NCBI GenBank assembly: GCA_018715585.1 | Contig: DVLH01000286.1 | Location: 1-13,837 of the forward strand | Source of the DNA: Candidatus Aphodomonas merdavium | GTDB taxonomy: Bacteria; Bacillota; Clostridia; Christensenellales; Aristaeellaceae | Length of the DNA stretch: 13,837 nucleotides | Reading direction: 5' to 3' | In this document: one piece after another, positions 6,993-13,837 of the stretch | Position numbering within the stretch: position 1 is the first letter of the stretch | How the letters are laid out: each line of letters opens with the position of its first letter | Position numbers and translations under genes: made by a program | The notes under the pieces: generated by a model | Told to the model about the DNA's origin: nothing | Seen by the model: only the letters and a program-made list of their open reading frames with translations | Databases searched by the model: none

Positions 6993-7035
6993 GCCAAATA
7001 CCTTCTTTCCATGATGTTTCCAACAGAGCGTTTTG

Positions 7036-7066
7036 AGCATACAAGCGGTTCTCGCTACCGAGTCAA
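7036..7066 (-). promoter_or_regulatory. MerR-type promoter (19-bp spacer) of the reductase gene
   Basis: On the minus strand -35 TTGACT (7061-7066) and -10 TATGCT (7036-7041) are separated by 19 bases. This spacing is poor for unaided RNA polymerase and typical of promoters activated by MerR proteins. The spacer contains an imperfect dyad CGGT-N7-ACCG (7046-7060), though it is not centred. The predicted transcript begins near 7029, about 37 bases before the reductase ATG. The gene just upstream encodes a MerR-family regulator. Confidence 0.65.
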
Positions 7067-7070
7067 GACG

Positions 7071-7104
7071 GTTGTGAAAAAAATATTGAAAAAATTATTG
7101 ATAC
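7071..7104 (-). promoter_or_regulatory. A/T-rich tract upstream of the reductase promoter (UP-element-like)
   Basis: Directly upstream of the -35 on the minus strand are phased A/T runs, including ATAATTTTTTCAATATTTTTTTC, in otherwise GC-rich DNA. The position (about -40 to -70) suits an UP element bound by the RNA polymerase alpha subunit. A simpler reading is that it is the T-rich tail of the preceding terminator plus intergenic drift. Confidence 0.4.
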
Positions 7105-7143
7105 GAAAATAAAAGCCGGAGGCGCGTTTTGCTGCCTCCGGCT
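7104..7143 (-). terminator. Rho-independent terminator of the MerR-family gene
   Basis: A perfect 10-bp stem AGCCGGAGGC/GCCTCCGGCT (7134-7143 with 7114-7123) and a 10-base loop are followed on the minus strand by TTTTATTTTC. It starts about 30 bases after the regulator stop codon and separates the regulator from the reductase. Confidence 0.95.
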
Positions 7144-7173
7144 GTGCGGGTTTATCCTGTTAAGCGCGGCGTG

Positions 7174-7986
7174 TCATTGCACGTGAACACGCATGGAGAA
7201 ATAGTATCGCGGCACCCCATTTTCGCAGGCATAGCCGCTGTAACGGCCGCTGATTTCGGAAACCATGCGGTACCCGTGTTGCCTGGCGTAATCAAAGAGC
7301 GGCTGTGCTTGCGCACGGGTGATTGCAAAGGGGTTTTCCAGCCCCAGCATCATGCGGATGGAATGCCCTGGCGGGAAAAAGAACACGGGAGGTGCGATGC
7401 TGACGTTGTATTCGTCCACATATCGCGGCAGCATCATCAGGCCGATCTGGGTTGGAATGGGTTCGTCCCCGGCAGCCTCCAAGCGTTCGCGGGAAATGTG
7501 CCAGCCGACATCGCACATCGGCATATGTGAAAGCCATTGCGACACGGTTTTTTCCATGTGAATATCCCTTTGCACGCCTTCTCCCAGCAACATCAGCTTA
7601 TAGATGCCATAGGTATCCAGCTCGCAAACCTCCCCCTGCGCGCCCATCGCATCGCGCACAAAGGAATGGTTTTTTCGGATTCTTGCCAGCTCGTTTTGCA
7701 CATGGCGCAGCTGTTCTTCCATGTGCATTTCCACCTGCGTAAGATAAGCGTCCTGCTCGGCAAGGGAAATTTCTTTAGACCTCTCCCGGATTTGATCCAG
7801 CGACAGGCGGAAGGACTGCATGATCTTAATCCGCAGCACGCCCAATCCGTCCATATCGCTATAAACCCGGTAGTTACTTCCCTCTTTGCGCTGAGGCGTA
7901 ATCAGCCCTCTGGACTCATAAAAGCGCAGCGCCTCTCGCGAAATGCCGACTCTTTCCCGAAACTGGGACATGGAGTAAAACGCCAT
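7174..7986 (-). CDS. MerR-family transcriptional regulator with GyrI-like effector-binding domain
   Basis: This 270-residue regulator has a MerR winged helix at residues 1-72 (YSMSQFRERVGISREALRFY, then YRVYSDMDGLGVLRIK), a helical dimerisation segment at about 75-110, and a C-terminal domain at about 120-270 of the GyrI/BmrR kind, ending in the usual strand YYFSMRVHV. Family members such as BmrR and BltR bind small, often aromatic or cationic molecules and activate promoters with 19-bp spacers. Just such a promoter lies immediately downstream, before the reductase gene, so activation of that gene is the natural inference. The ATG at 7984-7986 has GAGGAGA 7 bases upstream. It starts 43 bases after rpe without a terminator between, so basal expression may come from the rpe operon. 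There are few cysteines, so a metal sensor is unlikely. Confidence 0.9.
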   Translation of the reverse strand: MAFYSMSQFRERVGISREALRFYESRGLITPQRKEGSNYRVYSDMDGLGVLRIKIMQSFRLSLDQIRERSKEISLAEQDAYLTQVEMHMEEQLRHVQNELARIRKNHSFVRDAMGAQGEVCELDTYGIYKLMLLGEGVQRDIHMEKTVSQWLSHMPMCDVGWHISRERLEAAGDEPIPTQIGLMMLPRYVDEYNVSIAPPVFFFPPGHSIRMMLGLENPFAITRAQAQPLFDYARQHGYRMVSEISGRYSGYACENGVPRYYFSMRVHVQ

Positions 7987-8029
7987 TGTCTCTCCTCTCT
8001 TTCCGTTTGGGAAGAAGGAATTGCAAGCG

Positions 8030-8689
8030 CTACGGCCGCACTTTCATCTTTGCGATGGCTGCCGCGCGGTCTGCCGCATGAAATACGCCCGTACCGCTTA
8101 CCAGCAGCGTCGCGCCCGGGCCGGTATACAGCTGCGCATTCTCGGCCGTGACGCCTCCGTCCACCTCCAGCAGCGCCTCGCTGCCGGCCGCGTCCAGCAT
8201 TGCGCGCACCGCACCGATTTTCTCAAGCGCCGCGGGAATCATCTTTTGTCCGCCAAAGCCCGGGTTCACCGTCATCACCAGCACCAGCCCCACCTCATCC
8301 AGCAGATACCGCAGCGCTTCGGCCTGCGTGCCCGGATTGAGCGCGACGCCGGCGATTTTCCCGTTTTCGCGGATGCGCTGCAGCGCCCGGTGGACGTGCG
8401 GCGTCGCTTCCACGTGCACGGTGATGATGTCCGCCCCGCAGGCGGCCATCTCGTCGATGTAGCGTTCCGGCGATTGCACCATCATGTGCACGTCCAGCGG
8501 CAGCTTCGTCAGCGCACGCACGGCGCGGATGACGGGCTGGCCAAAGGAAATGTTGGGCACGAACGTGCCGTCCATCACGTCCAGGTGAAGCATGTCCGCC
8601 CCGGCGCGCTCGAGCGAGGCGATATCCTCTGCCATGCGTCCAAAATCGCAGCTCAAAAGCGACGGCGCAACCTGTATGTCCCGTTTCAT
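8030..8689 (-). CDS. rpe: Ribulose-phosphate 3-epimerase
   Basis: This 219-residue TIM-barrel enzyme interconverts D-ribulose 5-phosphate and D-xylulose 5-phosphate in the cytosolic pentose phosphate pathway. Metal and catalytic residues are in place: H35 and D37 in HLDVMDGTFVPN, H68 in DVHMMV, and D177 in VDGGV. VNPGFGGQ at 141-148 is the family signature. The length is usual. The ATG at 8687-8689 follows AGGAGG by 8 bases and lies 20 bases after the rsgA stop, consistent with co-transcription. In many Bacillota this position in the prkC-rsgA cluster is followed by a thiamine pyrophosphokinase gene; here a MerR-family gene follows instead. Confidence 0.97.
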   Translation of the reverse strand: MKRDIQVAPSLLSCDFGRMAEDIASLERAGADMLHLDVMDGTFVPNISFGQPVIRAVRALTKLPLDVHMMVQSPERYIDEMAACGADIITVHVEATPHVHRALQRIRENGKIAGVALNPGTQAEALRYLLDEVGLVLVMTVNPGFGGQKMIPAALEKIGAVRAMLDAAGSEALLEVDGGVTAENAQLYTGPGATLLVSGTGVFHAADRAAAIAKMKVRP

Positions 8690-8709
8690 TTTGCTTTCCT
8701 CCTATCCGC

Positions 8710-9588
8710 TCAATGGTAGCGGTTTTTCCACCGTTCGCGCACCTGTGTCAGAAGGATGCGGTAGCGCTCGTAGCGCTCCGGGCTGATCTCCCCCGCCTGC
8801 ACGGCTTCGCGCACGGCGCATCCGGGTTCCCTGTCATGCAGGCAGGGAGCAAAGCGGCACGCGCCCTCGCGCCCGGCAAACTCGGGATAACACGTGCGCA
8901 GCGCCTCCGGCGCCATGCCTTCCTCCAATTCCAGCAAGCTAAAGCCCGGCGTGTCCAGCACGCAAAAACCGTCTCGCTCAATCAGCTCCGCATGGCGCGT
9001 CGTATGCCGGCCGCGCCGGATCTTTTCCGAAAGCGCGCCCGTTTTCAGCTCCAGGGAGCACAGCGCGTTCAAAAGCGTGCTCTTGCCCACGGCAGACTGC
9101 CCGCACAGGCAGCAAAGCTCGCCGCGCATCACGCCGCCCAGCGCCTGAAGCCCCGTGCCTTCTTTCGCGCTCACGCCCAGCACCGGCACGCCTGCGCCGG
9201 CGTATTGCCGGGAAAGCGCTTGCGCCAACGACGGGTCCAAATCGCACTTGTTGACGACAAGCGCCGCGCGCATGCCTCCGCCGGCGGCGCGCACAAGCAG
9301 CCTGTCGGCCAGCAGCAGATCCGGCTCCGGTTCCGGCGCGCATACGACCAGCAGCAGGCTGACGTTTGCCACGGGCGGACGCAGGCATTCGCTCCTGCGG
9401 GGCAGGATTTCATCCAACCAGCCGTGCTCCTCGCCCGAGCCGGGCGTAAAGGTCACCTCGTCCCCAACCAGCGGCGTCTTCCGCTCGCGGCGGAAACGGC
9501 CGCGCGCACGCAGCACATACTCCTCGCCCTGCGCGTCCCGCACCGTATAAAACCCGCCGACGCCGCGCACAATCCTTCCGCGCATCAT
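8710..9588 (-). CDS. rsgA: Ribosome small subunit-dependent GTPase RsgA (YjeQ/YloQ)
   Basis: This 292-residue circularly permuted GTPase helps mature the 30S subunit. An N-terminal OB fold (about 1-70) precedes motifs in permuted order: G4 NKCD (113-116), G5 SAK (140-142), G1 GQSAVGKST (163-171), G2 RGRHTTRH (192-199) and G3 DTPG (212-215). The C-terminal zinc site is C244, C249, H251 and C257. The ATG at 9586-9588 overlaps the prkC stop codon by four bases (ATGA); no strong Shine-Dalgarno is seen, so translation probably depends on coupling to prkC. A second ATG follows immediately. In Bacillus the homologue can be phosphorylated by PrkC, so the neighbourhood fits. Confidence 0.97.
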   Translation of the reverse strand: MMRGRIVRGVGGFYTVRDAQGEEYVLRARGRFRRERKTPLVGDEVTFTPGSGEEHGWLDEILPRRSECLRPPVANVSLLLVVCAPEPEPDLLLADRLLVRAAGGGMRAALVVNKCDLDPSLAQALSRQYAGAGVPVLGVSAKEGTGLQALGGVMRGELCCLCGQSAVGKSTLLNALCSLELKTGALSEKIRRGRHTTRHAELIERDGFCVLDTPGFSLLELEEGMAPEALRTCYPEFAGREGACRFAPCLHDREPGCAVREAVQAGEISPERYERYRILLTQVRERWKNRYH

Positions 9589-11456
9589 TGCGTAAACACA
9601 GCCACGCCGCGCTTCACCTCTTCGCCGTTGAAGCGGATGACATACTCCATCTCGCCCGCTTCCTCTCGATAAAGCACCACAACGGCAGTCGTCTGGTCCT
9701 TGTCGAACGTTTCGGTATATTGCCGCTGTTCTTCACCGTTTTCATCCACGACGTCAACGGTCACCGTTCCGCCGTCAGGCAGCTCCGTCAAATCCACCTC
9801 AATCAACGCCGAACACATCGATGGAGACGCTTTGCCGATGGTAAACGACACGGCCGATCCGGGCAAAATTTCCGTATACGCCGACGGCGTCTGCGAGGCG
9901 ACATACCCAACCTGGCTAGAGTCCACCACGGCTTCTTCATAAACGGCGCTGAGCGTCAGGCCGTAGGCGATCAGCGTCTGCTCTGCCTCCGCCCGCGTCA
10001 TGCCCAGGAGGTTGGGCATGACGACGATGCCGCCGGAGACGATGAGCTTGACGGCATCGCCTCGGTTGGCGTTTGTACCGCCGGACGGGATCTGCTGGAT
10101 GACGATCATGGAAGCGGCCTCGCTTGGCTGCGTTTCAATTTCATTGACGACAAGCCCGGCACTTGTAATCAGCTCCTGCGCCTCGGACAGTGGCACGCCC
10201 GTCACTGTCGGCACCGTCGTCTCATACGCGCTGCGGCTGACGGTGATGGTCACATATTCGCCCTGGCGGATGCGCGTGCCGGGCGCAACACTCTGGTCGG
10301 CCACGATGTTTTCCTTCACGAGCGGATATTCGTCATAGACAACGGACGGCTCAATCCCCGCGGCAATCAGCGCGGTAATTGCATCTTCCTTCAGATAGCC
10401 GATCACGCCCGGAACCTCCACCAGCTCGCTGCGGTCCTCAAAGACATGGCGCACAATGACATACGCCGCCGTCAGCACCGCCGCCAGGAACACCACGGAA
10501 AAAGAAACCACAAGGATCGCGCGCATCACGCGCACGCGCCGGCGCACCAGGCGGTTATGGCGTTCTCGCTCTCGCTCTTCTTTCTCGCGCAGCTTTGCCT
10601 CCTCGCGCGCGGCGAGGATCGTATCGGGGTGTTCCAGCGCCAGGCGCACATCGCGCAGCATCTCTTCCGCCGATTGATAGCGGCGGCGCGGGCGCTTTTC
10701 CATCGCATGCATGACCACAAAATCCAGCGCCGAGGAAACGGCGGGATTGACCTGCGCGGGGCTTGGCGGAATATCCTTTAAATGCTTAAACGCAATGGCC
10801 ACGGGCGTATCGCCGGAAAAAGGCACGTTTCCCGTCAGCATCTCGTAGAACACCACGCCGACGGAATAGATATCGCTGCGCGCATCCGCCGCCGCGCCGC
10901 GCGCCTGCTCGGGTGAAAAATAGTATACCGAGCCCATCACGCTTTCGTCGGTCTGGTTTACCGTTTGTGCGTTTGCCACGCGGGCGATGCCAAAGTCGGC
11001 AACTTTCACCGTGCCGTCCTTATCGATGAGGATATTTTGCGGCTTAATGTCGCGGTGGATGACGCCGTTTTGATGCGCGTGCTGCAGCGCCGCAAGCACG
11101 CGGATGATAATCTGCGCCGCGATTTCCGGCCGTAGCGCGCCCGATTCCTGGATGAGCCGCTTGAGCGTATTGCCCTGCACATACTCAATCACCAGATAGC
11201 GCACACCGTCCTCGTCCACGCCCACATCGAGCAGGTTGACGATGTTGGGGTGGCTCATGCGCGAGGCGGCCTGGGCCTCGCGGTCAAAGCGGCGGATGAA
11301 GTTTTCATCCTCGCTGTATTCCTCCCGCAGCACCTTGACGGCGACCGTCCGCCCCGTGTTCTGATCCAACGCGCGCCACACGCGCGACATGCCGCCCTCG
11401 CCAATGAAGCCGTTAATCTCATAACGGCCTGCCAGCACTTTGCCAATTCCGATCAT
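9585..11456 (-). CDS. prkC: Membrane Ser/Thr protein kinase with PASTA repeats (PrkC/PknB family)
   Basis: This 623-residue kinase spans the membrane once. The cytosolic kinase domain (about 12-275) has the glycine loop GEGGMSRVW (19-27), K41 in VAVKVL, HRDIKPQN (134-141) and DFG (154-156). Its activation loop carries Thr and Ser residues before GSVYYFSPE. A strongly charged juxtamembrane segment (284-311) precedes the membrane helix at about 313-336. Outside are three PASTA repeats (about 344-408, 412-475 and 477-541), which in this family bind muropeptide or lipid II. A further 75-residue beta-rich domain (about 548-623) ends the protein. The ATG at 11454-11456 overlaps the phosphatase stop (ATGA) and has GGAGGTG 7 bases upstream. 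Its partner phosphatase gene is immediately before it. Confidence 0.97.
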   Translation of the reverse strand: MIGIGKVLAGRYEINGFIGEGGMSRVWRALDQNTGRTVAVKVLREEYSEDENFIRRFDREAQAASRMSHPNIVNLLDVGVDEDGVRYLVIEYVQGNTLKRLIQESGALRPEIAAQIIIRVLAALQHAHQNGVIHRDIKPQNILIDKDGTVKVADFGIARVANAQTVNQTDESVMGSVYYFSPEQARGAAADARSDIYSVGVVFYEMLTGNVPFSGDTPVAIAFKHLKDIPPSPAQVNPAVSSALDFVVMHAMEKRPRRRYQSAEEMLRDVRLALEHPDTILAAREEAKLREKEERERERHNRLVRRRVRVMRAILVVSFSVVFLAAVLTAAYVIVRHVFEDRSELVEVPGVIGYLKEDAITALIAAGIEPSVVYDEYPLVKENIVADQSVAPGTRIRQGEYVTITVSRSAYETTVPTVTGVPLSEAQELITSAGLVVNEIETQPSEAASMIVIQQIPSGGTNANRGDAVKLIVSGGIVVMPNLLGMTRAEAEQTLIAYGLTLSAVYEEAVVDSSQVGYVASQTPSAYTEILPGSAVSFTIGKASPSMCSALIEVDLTELPDGGTVTVDVVDENGEEQRQYTETFDKDQTTAVVVLYREEAGEMEYVIRFNGEEVKRGVAVFTQ

Positions 11457-12169
11457 CCGGCTTCACCTCCCGTCTCATCCTCGGCGACGATGAGGGTAAC
11501 GTTATCGGGCGCACCGCGCGAAAGCGCAAGGCGCAGCAGCGCCTCCGCCGTCTCTTCCAGCCCGCTTTGCGAAAGCATCCGCGCAATTTCCTCGTCGCTT
11601 ACAATGCCGCAAAGGCCATCGGAGCACAAAAGCCAGCGGTCCCCCACCCGTCTGTGTTCCTCAAAAAAATCCACCTCAACGCGCCTACCCGTCCCGACCG
11701 CGCGGGTAATCAGGTTGCGCTGGGGATGCACGCGCGCCTCCTCGGGCGTCAGCCGCCCCTGGCGCACCATTTCCGCCACCATGGAATGGTCATGCGTGCA
11801 TTGACGCAGCACGCCGCCGCGCAAAAGATATGCGCGGCTATCGCCCACCTGCGCCAGAAAAGCCTGCTCGCCGCTGAGCCACAGCACCGTCATCGTCGTG
11901 CCCATGCCCCGGCGTGCCGGATCGTCCGCGGCAGCAGCGTGCACCTGTGCGTTCGCCCGTTCCACCGCCGTGCGCAGCGCCCGAATCCCCGGGTTTTTCA
12001 CCCCGTCCAACGCTTCGCGCAGCGCAGAGACGGCCAGCCCCGAAGCGACCTCTCCCGCGTTATGGCCGCCCATCCCGTCGCAGACGACAAACAGCGTCTC
12101 GCCCGCATAGGCGGCATCCTCGTTGAGCGCGCGCACGCAGCCCACATCCGTCCGCAGTGCAAATTGCAT
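11453..12169 (-). CDS. stp: PP2C-family Ser/Thr protein phosphatase (Stp/PrpC)
   Basis: This 238-residue Mn/Mg-dependent phosphatase reverses PrkC phosphorylation in the cytosol. PP2C motifs are complete: RALNEDA (13-19), CDGMGGHNAGE (30-40), GTTMT (90-94), VGDSRAY (108-114), SDGL (183-186) and PDNVTLIV (221-228). The ATG at 12167-12169 is preferred over a start 20 codons upstream because GGAGG lies 6 bases before it and the protein then begins MQFALRTDVG, normal for the family. Its ATG shares one base with the rlmN stop codon (TGATG), and its own stop overlaps the kinase start, so kinase and phosphatase should be made in linked amounts. Confidence 0.97.
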   Translation of the reverse strand: MQFALRTDVGCVRALNEDAAYAGETLFVVCDGMGGHNAGEVASGLAVSALREALDGVKNPGIRALRTAVERANAQVHAAAADDPARRGMGTTMTVLWLSGEQAFLAQVGDSRAYLLRGGVLRQCTHDHSMVAEMVRQGRLTPEEARVHPQRNLITRAVGTGRRVEVDFFEEHRRVGDRWLLCSDGLCGIVSDEEIARMLSQSGLEETAEALLRLALSRGAPDNVTLIVAEDETGGEAG

Positions 12170-13209
12170 CACAAACCTCCTGGCGTTTCCGTCTCCCGGC
12201 GCAGATAGCGCCGCCGCAGCTGGCCGCATGCGCCGGAAATATCGCGTCCCATCTCGCGGCGGATCGTTGCGGAAATATGCAGCCGTGTCAATTCCTGCAA
12301 AAAAGCCTCCGCCGTGCGCCTTGTCGCACCGCGCAATTGCCGCTCGGGCACCGGGTTGAGGGGAATTAGGTTAACATGGCACTGCATGCCACGCAGGCGC
12401 GCAGCCAGCTCCTGCGCGTGGGCCGGAGCGCTGTTGAGCCCTTCGATGAGCGCATATTCAAAGATGACGCGGCGGCCCGTCTTTTCCAGATAATACCGGC
12501 AGGCGTCCAGCAGCGCATCCATGCCGTAGGCGTCCGCCACGGGCATCACCTGACGGCGGATGGCGTCGTTCGGCGCATGCAGCGAGACACTCAGCGTCAC
12601 CGGGAGCCCCTCCCCTGCAAGCGCGCGCAGCTGCGGCACAAGCCCGCACGTGGAGAGCGACACGGAGCGCATCGACATCTCCACGCCGCCCTTCTCCCGC
12701 AACAGGTGCAGAAAACGGACGGTGTTGTCGTAATTGTCCAGCGGTTCCCCGCTGCCCATGAGCACGATGTTGTTGATTTTCCCCTCCGCCTGCGCCGCGA
12801 CGAGCTGGCCAAGGATCTCGCCCGCCGTCAGGTTGCGGGCAAGCCCCTCCAGCGTGGAGGCGCAAAAGCGGCAGCCCATGCGGCAGCCCACCTGCGTGGA
12901 AACGCACAGCGTGTCGCCATAGTGGTAGCGCATGCGGACGCCTTCGATAAAATTGCCGTCACACAGGCGGTAGAGGTATTTGACCGTGCCGTCCAGCTCG
13001 GAAACGAACCGTTTTTCGATGACGACGCCCGCGTCGTCGTATTGCGCCGCCAGGCGTTCCCGCAGCGCTTTGGGGAGGTTGGCCATCTGCGAAAAGCGCG
13101 CGCCCTTATGCAGCCAGGCGAACACCTGCCGTGCGCGAAAGGCGGGCTCGCCCGCCGCTTTCAGCACCGCTTCCCACTGGGCCACCGACAAATCAAGCGC
13201 GTTCGTCAT
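12169..13209 (-). CDS. rlmN: Dual-specificity 23S rRNA/tRNA adenine-C2 methyltransferase RlmN
   Basis: This 346-residue radical SAM enzyme methylates C2 of A2503 in 23S rRNA, and A37 of some tRNAs in known homologues. The [4Fe-4S] cysteines are C109, C113 and C116 in CRMGCRFC. C102 (TLCVSTQ) and C328 (ISGACGQL) match the two cysteines of the methyl-transfer chemistry (C118 and C355 in E. coli). The SAM motif reads MGSGEPLDN at 151-159, where most homologues have MGMGEP. The ATG at 13207-13209 overlaps the rsmB stop by four bases (ATGA), with only a weak AAGG upstream, so coupled translation is likely. Confidence 0.97.
   Translation of the reverse strand: MTNALDLSVAQWEAVLKAAGEPAFRARQVFAWLHKGARFSQMANLPKALRERLAAQYDDAGVVIEKRFVSELDGTVKYLYRLCDGNFIEGVRMRYHYGDTLCVSTQVGCRMGCRFCASTLEGLARNLTAGEILGQLVAAQAEGKINNIVLMGSGEPLDNYDNTVRFLHLLREKGGVEMSMRSVSLSTCGLVPQLRALAGEGLPVTLSVSLHAPNDAIRRQVMPVADAYGMDALLDACRYYLEKTGRRVIFEYALIEGLNSAPAHAQELAARLRGMQCHVNLIPLNPVPERQLRGATRRTAEAFLQELTRLHISATIRREMGRDISGACGQLRRRYLRRETETPGGL
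12176..12180 (-). promoter_or_regulatory. Shine-Dalgarno deciding the stp start
   Basis: GGAGG on the minus strand lies 6 bases before the ATG at 12167-12169, inside the last codons of rlmN (Gly-Gly-Leu-stop). It supports the short form of the phosphatase and coupled translation. Confidence 0.8.
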
Positions 13210-13837
13210 AACGCCTTGCGCCGCATGCGTGCGATGAAAAATCCGTCCATACCGTCGCGGTGCGCCTGCAGCTGAAGCATGTGGCCCTGCGCACGCTCCT
13301 TCAGGAAGGCGGGCAGCACGGCCGCCATGCCCTGTGCGTCGGGTTCAAACTCCGCGTGCTTTGCCAGGAATTTTTCCACCTGGCCGGCGTTCTCCTCAAA
13401 GAGCAGCGTGCAGGTGGAATACACAAGCGTCCCACCCGGCTTGACATAGCCGCAGCACGCGTCCAGCAGCGCCTCCTGCTCCTTGACGAGCGCCTCAATG
13501 GTCTGCGGCGAATGCCGGTATTTGACGTCCGGCTTGGAGAGCATCACGCCCAGGCCGGAACAGGGCGCGTCCACCAGCACGGCGTCCATCGTCCCCAGCA
13601 GGCTCTGTTTGATAACGGTGGCATCGCGCACGGCCGGGCGGACGTTGTCAAGGCGCAGGCGCTTGACCATGCTGCGGATGAGCTCCACGCGATGTTCATG
13701 CTTGTCCCACGCATAGACGCGGCCCGTGCCGCGCATCGCCTCGGCAAGGCATGCCGTTTTGCCTCCCGGCGCGGCGCAGGCGTCGAGCACGCTTGCCCCA
13801 CGCGAGGGCGCCACGCACAGCGCCGCCAGCACGGAGC
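13206..13837 (-). CDS. rsmB: 16S rRNA cytosine-C5 methyltransferase RsmB, C-terminal part
   Basis: The gene runs off the right edge of the window, so only the last 210 or so codons are seen. A GTG at 13830-13832 is open but is not the start, since the frame continues as Ser-Val-Leu in the place where family members have a conserved SSML-like stretch. Counting from that GTG: SAM motif VLDACAAPGGKT (15-26), motif IV VDAPCSGLG (87-95) with C91, and motif VI YSTCT (138-142) with C141, the catalytic cysteine pair of m5C RNA methyltransferases. The rsmB name rests on these motifs plus the rlmN-stp-prkC neighbourhood; the N-terminal NusB-like domain is out of view. Confidence 0.9.
   Translation of the reverse strand, partial: SVLAALCVAPSRGASVLDACAAPGGKTACLAEAMRGTGRVYAWDKHEHRVELIRSMVKRLRLDNVRPAVRDATVIKQSLLGTMDAVLVDAPCSGLGVMLSKPDVKYRHSPQTIEALVKEQEALLDACCGYVKPGGTLVYSTCTLLFEENAGQVEKFLAKHAEFEPDAQGMAAVLPAFLKERAQGHMLQLQAHRDGMDGFFIARMRRKAL

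Noticed and set aside
6993..7040. Longer N-terminus for the reductase (16 extra codons)
   Set aside because: The extension crosses the -10 region and would bury the signal peptide; the ATG at 6990-6992 has a ribosome-binding site.
5037..7112. A 691-codon open frame on the plus strand
   Set aside because: It lies antisense to the confidently identified reductase gene. Its product is rich in His and Arg with no recognisable motif, as expected for a shadow frame in GC-rich DNA.

Overview
The window is a GC-rich stretch of bacterial chromosome. Every gene I can support lies on the minus strand, so transcription runs from high to low coordinates. The order rsmB-rlmN-stp-prkC-rsgA-rpe is a classic Bacillota (Firmicutes) housekeeping block, and the kinase has the PASTA architecture of Gram-positive bacteria. 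GC-rich DNA, a Clostridia-type P-loop protein and an exported flavin reductase suggest an anaerobic, possibly gut, Clostridia member; the lineage is inference. No rRNA, tRNA, IS element, prophage or cas gene is visible.

Right part (8030-13837): a partial 16S rRNA m5C methyltransferase (rsmB), rlmN, the PP2C phosphatase stp, the membrane Ser/Thr kinase prkC with three PASTA repeats, the ribosome-assembly GTPase rsgA and rpe. Neighbouring genes overlap by 1 to 4 bases from rsmB through rsgA. The block couples rRNA modification and ribosome maturation to a cell-wall-sensing kinase/phosphatase pair.

Middle part (5059-7986): a MerR-family regulator with a GyrI-like effector domain, a strong terminator, then a promoter with the 19-bp spacer typical of MerR-activated promoters, then an exported flavoprotein reductase with a covalent-FMN motif and a fumarate-reductase-like FAD domain. 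A second strong terminator ends this unit. It looks like a self-contained sensor plus extracellular reductase for an unidentified electron acceptor, and it is the most interesting part of the window. One substrate-binding His of true fumarate reductases appears to be replaced.

Left part (166-4864): a P-loop protein made of two homologous halves, the second with a degenerate Walker A; a consensus sigma-A promoter; an unrecognised 359-residue protein; an RluA-type pseudouridine synthase; a Cof-type HAD phosphatase; and deoC. deoC has its own strong promoter overlapping the end of the HAD gene, with a perfect 10-bp palindrome in the spacer that could be an operator. The left edge carries a perfect 40-bp tandem duplication of unknown origin.

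No stretch over 300 bases lacks a gene. The longest gap (4865-5105) holds the reductase terminator and the leader of the P-loop gene.
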